From NCBI GenBank assembly GCA_016081115.2, contig JABTTQ020002531.1:248001-312000 (forward strand): 64,000 bases of DNA, written 5' to 3'. Below the pieces are notes generated by a model that was not told the DNA's origin, ran no database searches, and was given only the letters and a program-made list of their open reading frames with translations. The stretch comes from Rehmannia glutinosa (taxonomy: Eukaryota > Streptophyta > Magnoliopsida > Lamiales > Orobanchaceae). Below are positions 45,572 through 59,504 of this stretch, one piece after another. Made by a program: the position numbers and the translations under genes. How positions within the stretch are numbered: the stretch's first letter is position 1; each line of letters starts with the position of its first letter.

Positions 45572-47098
45572 TGTTAGGAATTTTATTGTTTAGATTTTGA
45601 TGAGTGCCATGTAAAACTTAGAATAGAAAGTTAGCTCCCCAATTCTTGCTTTGAAATGTATTGTAACAATTAAGTGGCCAAAGCCGAGTTAAGTCGCCTA
45701 CGCTCCAACTTGCAAGAAGACAATGAAGGCTTGAAGGAAAACTGTTTGTGAGGCAATTTGAGTACAACAAAGAAAAATGACACGAGGAACTCGTGAAGAA
45801 GCGGTGAGATGAATTGTGAGTGAAACATCATCAAGTCAACTCAAGAGAGGCCAAGTCAAGATGAAGTGTGAAGAGTCATCCAATGATTGGAAGTCGACTC
45901 TAAGTCACCTGGGGAAAGCGAGGAAATGCGTCAAGTCGAGATAAGCGAAAAAGAACCGTTGTACGAGTAAATCAAGAGATTTACTTAAACAAGTAATATC
46001 TTCATACTACCTTTCTTGGAGTGCTCAGTCCCCCGAGCGTGCAAAGAAATGAACCAATGGGAAGCACTACACCGTGTCGAACTCGAAAAAGGTGATAAAA
46101 CATTTCATACGAGGAAATGGCAATTCCAAGAAGTGCAAACCAACGATCGCAAAGTGATTTTCAAAAATGAGCCTATCTCTTCAAGGCAAATTTTTGAAAG
46201 TTCACTATAAAAGTGAGGAGTTTGATTGAGAAAAAATGATGCGTGGATGACACACACGTGAGATTTACAAGCTTATCAAAATTGAAATATTCTCAATCCT
46301 CAAGCCTACATCTCGAAGAACATCAATCCAACACTTACCCGTGAAGGAAAGAGAACTTCAATCAGTTGAAGAGGAAACTATCGAAAACAAGGGGTCTACA
46401 CTCCAAGAAGGATTGTAGAAAGGTTGGTGAACCAAGTCTTAAGCGTTTGGAGGGCTTCGTGATCAAATCCAAAGTGCTTGAGCAAGTGGGTCAGTAGTAG
46501 CAAAAGCGGCCTGTGAAGAAGCGAGTCGCGAGAAGCTTGTTGAGTGATCAAGGCGTCTCGGATCGAGTCCCAAAGGATCAAAATTAAATTTGTTGTGATC
46601 AAGACTTGTATCCGGACATTTACCACTTTGTAAGCGATCATTACTTAGTGGATTCCTCCGGGAGTTGGAGAAGAGAGGAGTAGAAGAATTACCCCATCTT
46701 GAACCTCTATAAAAACTTTCTTGTGTCATTTACTTTCTGACATTTAAATATCCGCACTTTTAATTGCTTATATCTTTGATAAATTTGCTATCCATCCGAT
46801 AATCTATAAGTACTAAATCAAAGCTGTAAAAACTTGCTTAAACAAACTTAAGGGTGTTAAGTCTTTCGTGAAAACAAAACCATGACTAAGTCAAATTATA
46901 GCCCAATTTGAGTTACTCTACTAATAAATTTCGGTGAGTACATTGAGAGATTAACTCTCTTGAGTGACTAATTTGATTGTCCATCAGGACACAAATTTGT
47001 GTAGAACTCTAGTAGATTTAAAAGGCCTAAATCGAAAATTTGGTAAGGTTTATTCAACCCCCTTCTAAACCTTACACTTACACCCCTTGGGACCTACA
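45572..47098 (+). repeat. 5' LTR of the SIRE-type element
   Basis: TGTTAGGAATTTTATTGTTT start and GGGACCTACA end, followed two bases later by the primer-binding site. Colinear with 57974-59504. The two copies differ mainly by 1-5 base insertions or deletions. A TATA-like CTATAAAAAC at about 46708 is shared by both. Confidence 0.9.
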
Positions 47099-47100
47099 AG

Positions 47101-47113
47101 TGGTATCGAGCGG
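47101..47113 (+). other. Primer-binding site of the SIRE-type element
   Basis: TGGTATCGAGCGG, close to the initiator-Met complement TGGTATCAGAGC with one or two bases altered or missing. Confidence 0.75.
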
Positions 47114-47226
47114 TTGGTTCATTGAACCCTCGCTCGAGTTCTTGAACTAGATCTCCAAACTTTTCAAAAGTCTCGCTTTAGTACTTAATCTTTCAAAACT
47201 CTTTTCTATCATTAAAAGTTATCATC

Positions 47227-49555
47227 ATGGAAGCAAATCTAACACGCATTCCTATGTTCACCATTGAAGAATTTGATGATTGGAAAATTCGTATGCGAGC
47301 TCATCTATCGGCATTACATGATGAGATGTGGATAGTGATAGAAGATGGGCCTCTGCAAATATTAAAGGTGAAACAATTGCATCGAAGAGTTCGGTGAAGG
47401 GGAAGAAAGAAGATCGGACGATCATGGTTGAAAACCAAGAACCGAGTGGACAAATGATGACGAGAAAAAGATACAACCTGGACAATGTAGCCAAGGATAT
47501 TCTCTACAAAACTTGGACAAAGCCATGTTCAATAAAGTGAAATCTTGCAAAACTGACTAAGGAAATGCGGGACAAATGACATTGATTTGTGAAGGCTCGG
47601 AGCAAATCAAAGAAAACAAACTTTCGGTGGTGTACAAAAATTTGAGAACTTTAAAATGATCTCGGAGAAAACCTGGATCAACTAGATGCTCGATTTGACG
47701 AAATCACAAATGAGTCAACATCTACACTTGGAAAGGAATATACACGAGAAGGAAATGTGTATGAAGATCTGAAAAGTCTTCCAAATTGAATGGGAGATGA
47801 AGGTCATGGCCTTTCGAGACATTCCATGGACCTATCAAAGACATCCAACCATGAGTTATTCTCGGACCTCAAAGCTATGAGTTTGGTGAGAAGGAAAGAC
47901 CAGGAAGAGGCAATTTGTACCCAAAAAAGTGCTCTAGTTGTCAAAGATGGAAGGAGAGTCAAGTCAAAGAGGCAATTGACCCGGAAGAAATAGCCCTAAT
48001 GGTTAAAAGATTTAACAAGTTCTTTAACAAGAACTACAAGAGAGGAAAGGGTGAATCCTCCGGAAGACACTCGGCTCCCTCCAAATCAAGGGATGATAGG
48101 CCAACCAAGAGAAACAGATCATCAACAAGTTGAGTATCAAAGGGCGGACAACTCAAGAATAGAAAAGAGTGAGCAAAAGGCTGAATATCTATGTTGGAAT
48201 TGTAGACAACAGGTCACTATGCCATTGATGCTCATATCCTGTAGTCAACAAGTCAGAAACGAAGAAGAAAGAAAAGTCTTGAGAAAGAAGACAAGAAAAA
48301 AAAGGCAATGATGGTCGGGCAGAGAGGCGAGACAGCCAAGTCAAGAGAGACAGTGACTCGAGAGCGGTGAAGCTGACTACTCAAGTGACTCGAAGAAGAA
48401 GCCTTGATCCGCTTTAATGGCCAAAGAACAAGATCAAGAAGATGAGGTACAATCTAACTCAACAAGCTCGGACACTAGTGATAGTATGTGACACACACAC
48501 TTCATCACCCACTCGATCTTTATGATTCATTAGGCAAAATGATGAAAGATTTTGAGCACATTAAAACCTCACACACACTATTGAATGAGGAAAACACCTA
48601 CTCAAAAGTCAAAACTCAAAGGCGACTAAGGAGCCGAAAGTACCTAAGTCAAATAGTGATGAGAATAAGAGTTTAAATTTGAAAATGCTAAATTAATGGC
48701 GTAAATTAATTCGCTATAGAAAAGAGGGAGAATGACCTCAAAAATGTTATTGCCTCATTCACTAAGGCATCTAAATCATTGGATGATCTTATTATGAGTC
48801 AAAGAGAATGTGGAGACAAGACAGCTTAGGATTTAATTCCTTTGTGCCATGTCAAACCTCAAAAGTAATTTTGGAAAAAGGATCTTCAAGTCATGAAGAG
48901 TCACAGAAAAATCCAAAACTCTAAATGATGCACACACTTTCAATCCAAAGCACAATACTAAGCAAGCTGGCCTTGGTTACAAAGGAAAAGGAAAACTGAC
49001 CGATTGAGAGTCTTTGAGAGGACAGTGAGAAGAGATTGGCCCGAGTCCTCAGCGAGACTCCAAACGAAAAATACTCTGTAAAGAAGAAGCGAGCTACCAA
49101 AAATCCCAGAAAACTCATAAAAGAAATACATATGATGGGAATGGTAGAAAATATCCAAGCCAAGTATTTGGAATAATGTGAACTATCGGCTAGACTTATG
49201 GAATACAAGCCCAAATGGCAAAGGCCTAGAACTCAACAAAGGCCATTCCAAAAGCATAAGAGCTTTCATCAAGACACACATATGCACCTAGGCACTACAC
49301 TCAAAGACACCACAATTACCCAAGAAAGGCAATTGCTAAAACACATATGCAGGCATACAGACAAAAGAGACAATTTGTATGAACTGGACTCCCAAGCAAT
49401 TTGCCGGGATTGATTATGATTATGGCAGCGATAGATGGCAACCTCTTAGAGTCAAATCATTTGGCTATAGGTTGGTTGGATCATCTTATAATTCTAACCC
49501 CTCAGGACCAGGACAAGAATGGGTACCTAAAACTTAATTTCCTTGATTGCGGGTT
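47227..49555 (+). pseudogene. SIRE-type gag, decayed
   Basis: ATG at 47227 starts MEANLTRIPMF and continues F.DWKIRMRAHL, the usual copia gag opening. A long charged region follows. A degraded zinc knuckle (LCWNCRQQ, near 48190) and a coiled-coil-like segment (LLNEENTYSK, near 48580) are visible. The region closes with EWVPKT near 49525, the word that precedes protease in this lineage. It is interrupted by many stops. Confidence 0.75.
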
Positions 49556-49559
49556 CAAG

Positions 49560-52500
49560 GAGCAGTGAGTGCCGAGGAACCTGGTACATGGATAGCGGTA
49601 CATTCGGACATATGACAGAAACAAGAGAAATCTGTCAAAATTCAAGGAAGTCAAAGGAGCAAAGTCATATTTGGAGGAAATGAAGCTCCTGGTGAAATAA
49701 GAGGCATTGGATCCATCCGGAGGAATGGTTTAGAAATCACGGATGTTGCATATGTTGAAGGACTAAACTTCAATTTACTAAGCATCGATCAACTCTGCGA
49801 CAAGGGCTACAATGTTGGATTGACATGGGAATATGCCAAATCAAAAATGTTGAATCTAATGAAGTTGTCTTTGCAAGGATGCTGACGAGAAAAATATGTA
49901 TGTAGTGGATTGGTCAATCTGCAACACCCAAAGACCTCCTAATCTCTAGCAAAAGCACTGGTGAATCAAGTTGGTGGGCACAAAAAAGCCGAGTCATCCG
50001 AATTTCAAACGATTAATAAGCTAGCAAGAAGTCATCTTGTGGAAGGACTTCCCGCACTCGATACAAGAAGGAGAGTATATGTGATGCATGTCGAAGGGAA
50101 AACAAATCAAAGTCGTTCAAGAAAAGACTTGCCAATCCTCAACAAGAATATTGCATAACTTCATATGGATCTATTTGGTCAGTGGAACAAAGCAAGCATA
50201 AGTGGAAAGAAATACACCCTGGTGGTAGTAGATGACTACTCAAGATATACATGGACAATATTCATGTGCAAGAAGAAAGAAACTCTACAAAAGCTACCCA
50301 CGGTGATGAAGAGGATACAAAATGAGAAGAGTCAAACCATTATCAAAATAAGATCGAGATAGAGGAACCGAGTTTGTCAATGGAATAATAACTCAAGATC
50401 TTGTGTTGAGAATGGTATTGGTCATGAACTATCGGTGCAAGGACTCCATGGCTGTGAGAATGAAGTTGCGAAAGAAGAAAGCAGAACCCTCAAAGAAGCG
50501 CAAAGGACCATGTTGGTAGGCGGGGTTACAAAAGGTTTTGGGCTGAAGCAATCAACACGACTGCTACACCCAAAACAGATGTATGATAAATAGGCGGTGA
50601 CAAAGACTCCTATGAGATCTGGAATTTGGAAGAAAACCAAATGTTGCATATTTGGGATATTTGGATGTAAATGCTTCATCCATAATAATGGCAAAGATAT
50701 CCTAAAGGCTTTTGATGCTAAAGGCGATGAGGGTATCTTCTTAGGATACTCATTTGAAAGCAAAGCCTCTGAGAATACTCAACAAAAGAACTATGGTTCG
50801 GAAGAATCCATTCATGTAGTATTCGATGAGCCAAACATAAATGGAGAAGACATTGAAGAGTCGGTGATAGGTCAAACATCCAACCTTACGAGAAGAGTCC
50901 CATCTTTGGTAGGCGGGGATTATCAATTGAGAAAAGAAGATGAGATATTTGAATCTCAAAAGCGGTGGAAAATGCTGCGGTGAGTGATCACGAGAGAGGC
51001 GACCACAAAGAACACACGGTGCAAGTCGATGAATCCGGCTAACTTACTTCAACTTTGACGTAAGATGGTGAGAGACCATCCACGAGAACTTGTCATTGGA
51101 GACATGAGAGAAGGTGTCAAGACAAGATCCAGAACTCAACAAGAAGCAATGTTCACATGCTTCATCTCGCAGAATAGAGCCCAAAGATGTGTCACAAGCA
51201 TTGGATGACACACATTGGATTCAAGCTATGCAAGAAGAAGAGTGAATCAGTTTGAGAGAAATAAAGTATGGGAATTAGTACAAAGACCCATACATCAAAA
51301 TGTTATTGGAACCAAATGGGTATTGAAATAAGATGAACGAGGAAGGTTCGTGGTAAGAAACAAAGCAAGACGGTAGCCAAAGGATATTGCCAAGAAGAGG
51401 GAATAGATTTTGATGAAACATTTGCTCTGTAGCAAGATTGGAAGCTATAAGGATGTTTCTTGCCTATGCGACTCACAAAAATTTCATTGTATATCAAATG
51501 GATGTAAAAAGTGCATTCTGAATGGATTATTGGAAGAAGAAGTGTATGTTGAACAACCTCCAGGATTTGAGCGAGAAGACTCTTGGAGACAAAGTGTACA
51601 AACTCAAGAAAGCCCTGTATGGATTGAAACGGGCACCCGGAGAGCATGGTATGATACCTGTCACAATTCCTAAGCGAAAATGGATTCACTAAAGGAAAAG
51701 TGGATAGAACACTTTTGAGAATTCAAGACAAGAAGAGTATCTTGCTTGTTCAAATATATGTGGATGACATCATTTTTGGATCCACTAACAAAGAGTCATG
51801 TGAAAAATTCTCAAACCTCATGCAAAGTAAATTTGAAATGAGCATGATGGGAGAGCCGACATTTTTCCTTGGACTTCAAGTGAAACAATTTGAAGGATGG
51901 AACCTTTGTAAGTCAAACAAAATACACCGAGAGAGATTTAATGAAGAAATTTGGTATGGAGGAAAAGTCTTCCTTAAAAATACCAATGAACACATCGATC
52001 CAAAATGGACATGGACGCAGATGGCAAGCACTGTAGATCAAACAAGATACGAGCACTTATTGGATCAACTGCTCTATCTCACGGCTAGCGGGCGGACATC
52101 ACCTTTTTTGTAGGTGTATGTGCAAGATTTCAATCTGCTCCAAAAGAGAGCCATATGACCATTTAAGAGAATATTGAGATACTTAAAAGGAAGCCAAGAA
52201 GTAGGGCTATGGTATCAAAGGAAGGTGGATTCAAGCTAATTGGCTATTCGACTCGACTATCTTTGGATGCGAGTGGACAGAAAAGTACTGCCCAGGCACA
52301 TGTCAAATGCTTGGAAACAGACTAATTTCCTGGTTTAGCAAGAAGCAAAACTCAATAGCCACCTCTACGGTGAGGCGGAATACATAGGCTGCGGCAAATT
52401 TGTTCCCAAGTTCTATGGATGAGGCAAAGTGAGAGATTATGAAATTGAAGAAAAAGAAATTCCAATCATGTGTGATAACACAAGTGCCATTGCAATCACT

Positions 52501-52700
52501 CAAAATCTCGTGTTGCACTTTCAAGAACAAAACATATAGATGTCGATATCATTTCATAAGAGATCATGTTGAAAAGAAGGACATTATCTTGGAATATATC
52601 TCAACCGATAAGCAACTAGCCGACATCTTCACAAAACCATTATGTGAGTCAAGATTTGAAGAACTCAAACATGAGTTGGGGCTAATTGAGCTAAGGCCGA
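49560..52700 (+). pseudogene. SIRE-type pol, decayed
   Basis: Protease words TWYMDSGTFGHMT near 49580 include the DSG active site. Integrase follows with LDLFGQWNKAS near 50161 and VVVDDYSRYTWTIF near 50224. RT includes a VYVEQPPGFE segment near 51544 and the catalytic QIYVDDIIFGS near 51750. RNase H-region words include the terminal LADIFTKPL near 52616. The order is copia. Frameshifts and stops occur throughout, although several blocks of 60-130 codons remain open. Confidence 0.85.
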
Positions 52701-53255
52701 GACACGGAAGAGTCAAAGAAATGAAATGGAAGAAAAGAAGGTGAAAAAGAACAAAACAAAAACTAGCTCAATAAATCACCATTTATTCGGAAAAGTCGGC
52801 TATACCAAGTCGGTGATATTTGAGTCACTAAGAGAAATGTGAGAAGCAGAGTTAAATCGCCTAAGAGATAAATTTGAATAACTTATGAGCAAAATGACAA
52901 AAACGTTGATCGTTTTGACTAAGCGGGAATGTTTTAAGGAACACGTCGCATAATGATGATGTGTACAGACATAAAGCCGCACACCAAGCTTATGATTGGA
53001 TATAAATCTTGCCGCATTAAATACGAGACATGAAGCGCTCAATATGCGTGCGAAATCCAAGCCGTTGATTTCGATCACGATTCAAAAAACCGTCTGCACG
53101 CCCTTTCATAAACCATATTTAAACCATTTTTCGTCCGTTTCTCTCTCACACTTCTAAAAACTGTTCAATCTCTCTCTCAAAAGCAAAGGCAAACACTCTC
53201 GAAACCCTATCAAACTTCAAATCAAATTTGAACTTTTCTTGAAATTATTCGAGAA
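52701..53255 (+). other. Spacer between pol and the extra 3' region
   Basis: Non-coding. The second half (53100-53250) is CT- and A-rich (TCTCTCTCACACTTC, CTCTCTCTCAAAAGC) and looks like a transcribed leader just before the ATG at 53256, which could mean a separate subgenomic transcript for the 3' region. Confidence 0.45.
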
Positions 53256-56200
53256 ATGGCACCAACATATGACTTTACCAAGTTGGGAAAACAAATCCCA
53301 CCGGTTCGTAGTGGATTTCGACGGAATGGTGAAGCGAGGGTAAAACGACACCCTGGTGAAGAAAATCGCGGAGAAGCTAGAAACAGCGGATCGAAACCGC
53401 TTTCTAACATCGAGTATCCTATGACCTATGTGGAGGAGGTCGCGATTCTCACGTGAATCCGAGATTCACGACGAGGGGAATCAAGTCATCTGTTCACTGG
53501 GAAGTGGATTATCACGGCCCAAGGATTTGGTGAATCACGCTCACTACCGGCAGAGGAGCATCCGAGATCAAAGAGGTGATGTAAACTTGGCTGACGCATG
53601 GAAAGAAATAGCCAAGTCCGGCGTTCGACAAAATAATATACACAAAGAAACAAGAGATCTTTGAAGGAAGATTATCACAAATTGTTGGACATTGTTGCAA
53701 GTGTATCGACATCAAATTTGGCGACTTTGACCAATGTCAAAGGCAAAATTGCTTGTGATGGCTGCAATAATCGAAGAAAAGAAGATAAACTGGTGAGTTT
53801 ATCTCTGAGATTTCTGCCAAAACGTGGGAAACAAGTCCTTCAAAGAAGATGGGTCATTTGGAGGATCACGGGATATGGCCTAGTGATTGGCGGTTATTGG
53901 AGGTGAAAGGAGTACCTCTTAGACATGGGAAAGCTTTCCATGTTAACAAGAGGATGTTGAGCTAATCTCTGGTGCTCGAGAAGCGTGCATACGCCAAGAG
54001 AGCGACACCGGTGGGGAATCGGTGACCCGAAGACACTGTTCCTTCCTCTCCAACCGAGAAGAAAGCTGCCCCTTGACTACAAAATCTCTTTGCCCCTGCG
54101 GCAAAGAAAACAAACATGCTCCCGCCGCAGTGAGTCGCTGCCAGCGGCCGTGTCACTGCCCCTGCGGCGGTCGAGAAGGACTCACAAATTCCTTCTCTCG
54201 ATCGTCAAAAGAGAGAGATCGACAAACCTGGACGGCCGGCTCCTCGTAAACAAACACAAGCACCGGCCCCGGCCGCCCAAGACTCGAGAGGACACCATCT
54301 CGAACCAGGAAATCCCTCTGGTACAAACCAAGAGACGGAGAAGACTTTTAAAGCAATCCGAGCAGGAGAAACCGGTGAGTCGGCTACTCATTCAAAGCAC
54401 AAATCGGAGACTGGAGAAGTAGAGTCTCGGATGTAATTGATGAAACAAAGTCTGCTTGAAGGTGATCGCCAGAGGCAACCTGAAGACTTTGTAGCTCACA
54501 CATTTGAAACTCAAGAAGAACCAGCCCAAGCAGATAGTGATGTCATGATCCTATCTCCACCTTACCGACACATCGAGAATCGTCTGCGTGAGTGGAGAAA
54601 ATGGAAGTTGAGCAAGTCGAGGAGCAGTTCCTACGGCCCGAATTCATAGAAGAAGAAGAGGAGTTGCTAAATTTCCTGGATTATCTTGTGCTCGGGCTCT
54701 CTAGATGAAGACAAGCTTGAATATTCGCAGATCTACAAGGACACGAGAGAGAAAAGCAATTTGAAGAAGCCGAGAAGCACGAGAAAAGGCAAGTATCTCG
54801 CTTCTATCTCGGCACCACGAACACTTCCATCCTCTCCTTGATGTCTTCTCTGAAAGTGACGAGGAACAGAGAATCTCACGCCACGGAAGAATTGCGGATG
54901 CGGCAAGCATTGCGTGAATCAAAATCCTTCACGAGCAAAGACCGATGGAGGGACCGGGGAGAGTCCTCGAACACGGTGGAAATCGATCCGATGGGAGTGG
55001 TTGACAAATAGCCACCGATATTCGCTTACCACTTCCCTGACTAACTCGGAAGAAGGCGATAAGAAATGGCGATGGCTGGGCTAGTGGGGACCCCGATCGA
55101 GCCAACCCCTATTGAAGGTGTGCCACCACACCCCAACGGTGAACCATCAAGCGCAGTAGGGAGTTTGGAGACGAGTGACCCACTCCAAGTCACTCGGTGG
55201 TGCTCGGTGAAACTCCCTCCAGCTGCGGCAAGGTCGGAGGATCTGCAGATGACTCCACAAAGAATGTAGGAGGCGAAGCAAAGAAAACTCAAACACAAGA
55301 AGAAACGACAAGTTGCCATCAACCGAAGCTCAGGCGATTGAGCTATCTCGGTGAGGTGCCAACTGACTCTACGAAGGCTAATAATGACGCCGCGATGCGA
55401 TCGAAACACGAGGAAGAAACGACCGGGAGTTAACACTGGCGATGAAAGCGCAATCCATGGGGTTGAGACTCAATGGATGCCATTTGTAGAAGACCCTAAG
55501 GCAGTGACAGACACTTTGTCGAAAGGGAAGACCAAAGGCCTCGCAGTGAGTAGAGACTCTTGGAGGAAATGAAGGCCACGGGAGGTTGAGACTTCCGGGG
55601 TAACAGCTGAAGTAGAGAACATCCCTCCTGCAACCATCGATCCATCCGAGAAGGAGATCGGCGCACTTCATGATTCCCAGGACAACCCCGATGTCACCTT
55701 TGCGGGATCGAGGAAGGCGAAGAGGAAGCGAGTCAACTCCCATGACAAATCCAAAAGACTTCGGTGCGGATGTTCCAGGCACGAGCAAGTCGATCCCAAG
55801 ACTACTCGTCGGACCTTTAATTTTGATGATGAGCCACCTATGGAAATCTCATCATCGTCCGATGACGCACGATAAGGCCGAGGACCGAGTCTACTCAAAA
55901 GGAGAAATCGGTGAGACCAACGAAGGCATTAAGACAATTGAGGCTCAACAAAGCGAGTCTCTTCGCACCACAAAACCTTTGAACCGGAGACCACTTTGCT
56001 CCGGCTCCTCAAGCCACAGTGGATCGATTCGAGAAGAACTTCACGCCCACCGCTCATCATCGAACAAATCCCGGATGGCGGTGATGAATCCTTTGTGGAA
56101 TCTTTCCCATTCTCACCTTTGGAGATACGAACTCCACGAAGAGTCGAGAAAATGAGCAAGCACGCTACCCGCAGACCAGCTCCTTTTTCCACTCGAGGCA

Positions 56201-57735
56201 CCATTGTCCCAGTAGATTTCGATTTCGATTTGTATGGCCATCACCGTACTTGAAGAATCGGTGAGTACGAGAAGTGTTCAAGGCACTCTTTTTCGAAATT
56301 GAAAAGATGGAGAGGCATCAGGCCTCCTTGGATATGCGCTGGACAACAGAGATGCCAACACCTGGTGACTTGAGAGGCATCACAATCAGGATAAGGGAAT
56401 GGTGGCAACAAAGAGAATCAATGCGTGTGGAACAAGTGAGATACTTGAGACAATTATTCAACAAGCTTGGTGTGGAGATTTGAAAATGTTGACGCGAAAA
56501 AGGCTGCGGGAACACATTGAACATATGCCGCGAAGCTCACACCGCCGAGATCAAAGCTGGCTGCGTGAGCGAAATGCAAATGATATCTGGCGTTTGGAAG
56601 AACACATGACAAGAAAATTCAGCCTTCTCATGGTTTGAGATGAAGCGATTTCAGAATCCAACGCTACTCGATCGAATTCGTGCGGCATACAACGCAATGA
56701 GACTTGAAGCAAAATTCAACCATCGAGAAGACTCGACTTCATGCTTGCCGACATGTTCCCTGGGGTTCCTCTATCCTTTGATGATGCCAAAAGGGGGAAG
56801 AGGAATACCTTAAAGCGGCAAGAAAATCTGAAGGCGAGAAGAAAGGAAGCGGTGACAAAGGAGCAATTTGAGAAGGAAAATCGGTGAGGAAATTTTGAAA
56901 GCGAAGAAAGGAAAATCTCTTTGAGGGGGAAGGATCAAAGAATATGACCTTGATGATTGCACAAACCCCCAACAGGGTCTGGTGACATTATAAGCGACAA
57001 ACTCCCGTGACTCTGCCACTCCAACACTCTTTGTATCTATGGCCGAGAAGAGAAAAGAAATTGAAGCGAGGGATGAAGGAGGTGGAAGGAAGAATGGATG
57101 CCAGGGTGATGAACATTTTGAAAGAACACGGAGGCATTCGTCAGCGAGAGACACGTATGCCATTTCGGATGTCGGGACAGAGCAAGATCGGTTGATGAAT
57201 TCAAAACGCTCGAATACGAAGGTTATTTTGCAAATTTGTCCTTGGCTCAAGCTTGGGATCATCTTGGGAAAAGGGTCTCACACTATGTGAAGAAGGCGTG
57301 CAATGAGACAACCGGTCCACTCTCTTTGGTCACTCGTGAGCACTTTGGAAAGAAGAAGGCCCCGGTCAAGATATCGCCTTGCAGGTAGAGGAAGAAGCGG
57401 TGATGGAGGAAGAAGCTTGAGACCCAGGCCTCGCCAAGAATATTGAATACGTAGATCCGGGGAAGAAAGGAGGGATCTCTTGGGCCGGGCTTGACCATGT
57501 GGCGAACTTGCAAGTGGCCAAAACCAACGCCGAGTATGCAAGAAGGATAGAAGAAGAAAACAAGAGACAAACTCGGCTATGGCGGGAGAGACGGGGAAAG
57601 AATAAGGAAAGATGAAGGCGCCAGGAAGGCATATGAGAAGAAAAAGAAGCGGTGATGCGAGAAGAAGAGAAGAAGAGAAGAAGATCTTGATCAAGATGAA
57701 AGAAGGAGCCGAAGGAGATGAAGTGTTCTTTGTCA
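53256..57735 (+). pseudogene. Extra 3' region of the SIRE-type element, envelope-like by position only
   Basis: Begins MAPTYDFTKLGKQIPPV at 53256 and continues as a long, highly charged region broken into many frames. The 3' third (57030-57720) is K/E/R-rich and could have formed a coiled coil. SIRE/Maximus elements often carry an additional open frame here, called envelope-like in the literature. I see no clear signal peptide, membrane segment or fusion feature in this copy, so the name rests on position. Open frames on the minus strand in this region are shadows. Its original function is unknown. Confidence 0.6.
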
Positions 57736-57960
57736 ACCCTTCGTGTATTTTATATGTAAATACATACAATGTAAGTCTTACGTAATAATGCCATAAATTT
57801 TTTGGACATACTCGATACACCTTGTAAATGATTGTGTTAAGTACAAGAATGATATGATCAATAAAAAGATTGATTATGCGCATACATTCTATGTCAATAC
57901 ACTATCTGTATGTATCTTTGTTATTTGCATCTTTGTATGATTTAAGTTTTGGCATCATCA

Positions 57961-57973
57961 AAAAGGGGGAAAT
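57961..57973 (+). other. Polypurine tract of the SIRE-type element
   Basis: AAAAGGGGGAAAT abuts the 3' LTR and is preceded by CATCATCA, the usual SIRE/Maximus context. Confidence 0.85.
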
Positions 57974-59504
57974 TGTTAGGAATTTTATTGTTTAGATTTT
58001 GATGAGTGCCATGTAAAACTTAGAATAGAAAGTTAGCTCCCCAATTCTTGCTTTGAAATGTATTGTAACAATTAGAGTGGCCAAGCTAAGTTAAGTCGCC
58101 TACGCTCCAACTTGCAAGAAGACAAATGAAGGCTTGAAGGAAAACTCTGCTTTGTGAGACAATTTGAGTACAACAAAGAAGAAATGACAGAACTCGATGA
58201 AGAAGCGGTGAGATGCGGTGAGTGAAACATCAGTCAAGTCAACTCAAGAGAGGCCAAGTCTCAAGATGAAGTGACGGAAGAGTCATCCATGATTGGAAGT
58301 CGACTCTAAGTCACCTGGGAAAGCGAGGAAATGCGGTCAAGTCGAGATAAGCGAAAAAGAACCGTTGCCGTAAATCAAGAGATTTACTTAAACAAGTAAT
58401 ATCTTCATACTACCTTTCTTGGAGTGCTCGGTCCCGAAGCGTGCAAAGAAATGAACCAATGGGAAGCACTACACCGTGTCGAACTCGAAAAGGTGATAAA
58501 ACATTTCATACGAGGAAATGGCAATTCCAAGAAGTGCAAACCAACGATCGCAAAGTGATTTTCAAAAATGAGCCTATCTCTTCAACGGGCAAATTTTTGA
58601 AAGTTCACTATAAAAATTTGAGGAGTTTGATTGAGAAAAAATGATGCGTGGATGACACACACGTGAGATTTACAAGCTTATCAAAATTGAAATATTCTCA
58701 ATCCTCAAGCCTACATCTCGAAGAACATCAATCCAACACTTACTTGTGAAGGAAAGAGAACTTCAATCAGTTGAAGAGAAACTACGAAAACAAGGGGTCT
58801 ACACTCCAAGAAGGATTGTAGAAAGGTTCAAGGTGAACCAAGTCTTAAGCGTTTGGAGGGCTTCGTGATCAAATCCAAAGTGCTTGAGCAAGTGGGGTAG
58901 TAGCAAAGCAAAGGCACGCCCTGTGAAGAAGTTCGAGTCGTCGAGAAGCTTGGTGAGTGATCAAGGCGTCTCGCATCGAGTCCCAAAGGATCAAGTCGGT
59001 TGTTGTGATCAAGACTTGTATCGGACTGTTACCACTTTGTAAACCGATCATTACTTAGTGGATTCCTCCAGGAGTTGGAGAAGAGAGGAGTAGAAGAATT
59101 ACCCCATCTTGAACCTCTATAAAAACTTTTTGTGTCATTTACTTTCTGACATTTAAATATCTCGCACTTTTAATTGCTTATATCTGTGATAAATTTGCTA
59201 TCCATCGATAATCTATAAGTACTAAATCAAAGCTGTAAAAACTTGCTTAAACAAACTTAAGGGTGTTAAGTCTTATTGAAAACAAAACCATGACTAAGTC
59301 AAATTATAGCCCAATTTGAGTTACTCTACTAACTGCTACCAAATTTGAGTGTTGAGAGATTAACTCTCTTGAGTGACTAATTTGATTTGTCATCATGAAG
59401 TTTGTGTGTAGAACTCAGTAGATTTAAAAGGCCTAAATCGAAAATTTGGTAAGGTTTATTCAACCCCCTTCTAAACCTTACACTTACACCCCTTGGGACC
59501 TACA
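57974..59504 (+). repeat. 3' LTR of the SIRE-type element
   Basis: TGTTAGGAATTTTATTGTTT to GGGACCTACA, colinear with 45572-47098. After it the sequence returns to gypsy gag/pol (GATGACCATCTAAACGCC). Confidence 0.9.

Larger units (their letters stand above)
45572..59504 (+). mobile_element. SIRE/Maximus-type copia retrotransposon inserted in gypsy gag
   Basis: Bounded by LTRs of 1,527 and 1,531 bp. Order: LTR, primer-binding site, gag, protease, integrase, RT, RNase H, a ~4.5 kb extra region, polypurine tract, LTR. The size, the tract AAAAAGGGGGAAA preceded by CATCATC, and the extra region after pol are features of the SIRE/Maximus lineage. Flanks read GACAG (left) and GATGA (right), which do not form a clear target duplication. 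All coding parts are broken. Confidence 0.85.

Noticed and set aside
57278..57883. 201-codon minus-strand open frame with hydrophobic stretches
   Set aside because: It runs antisense to the charged 3' region of the SIRE-type element; the hydrophobic look comes from complementing K/E/R codons, and no family match is visible.
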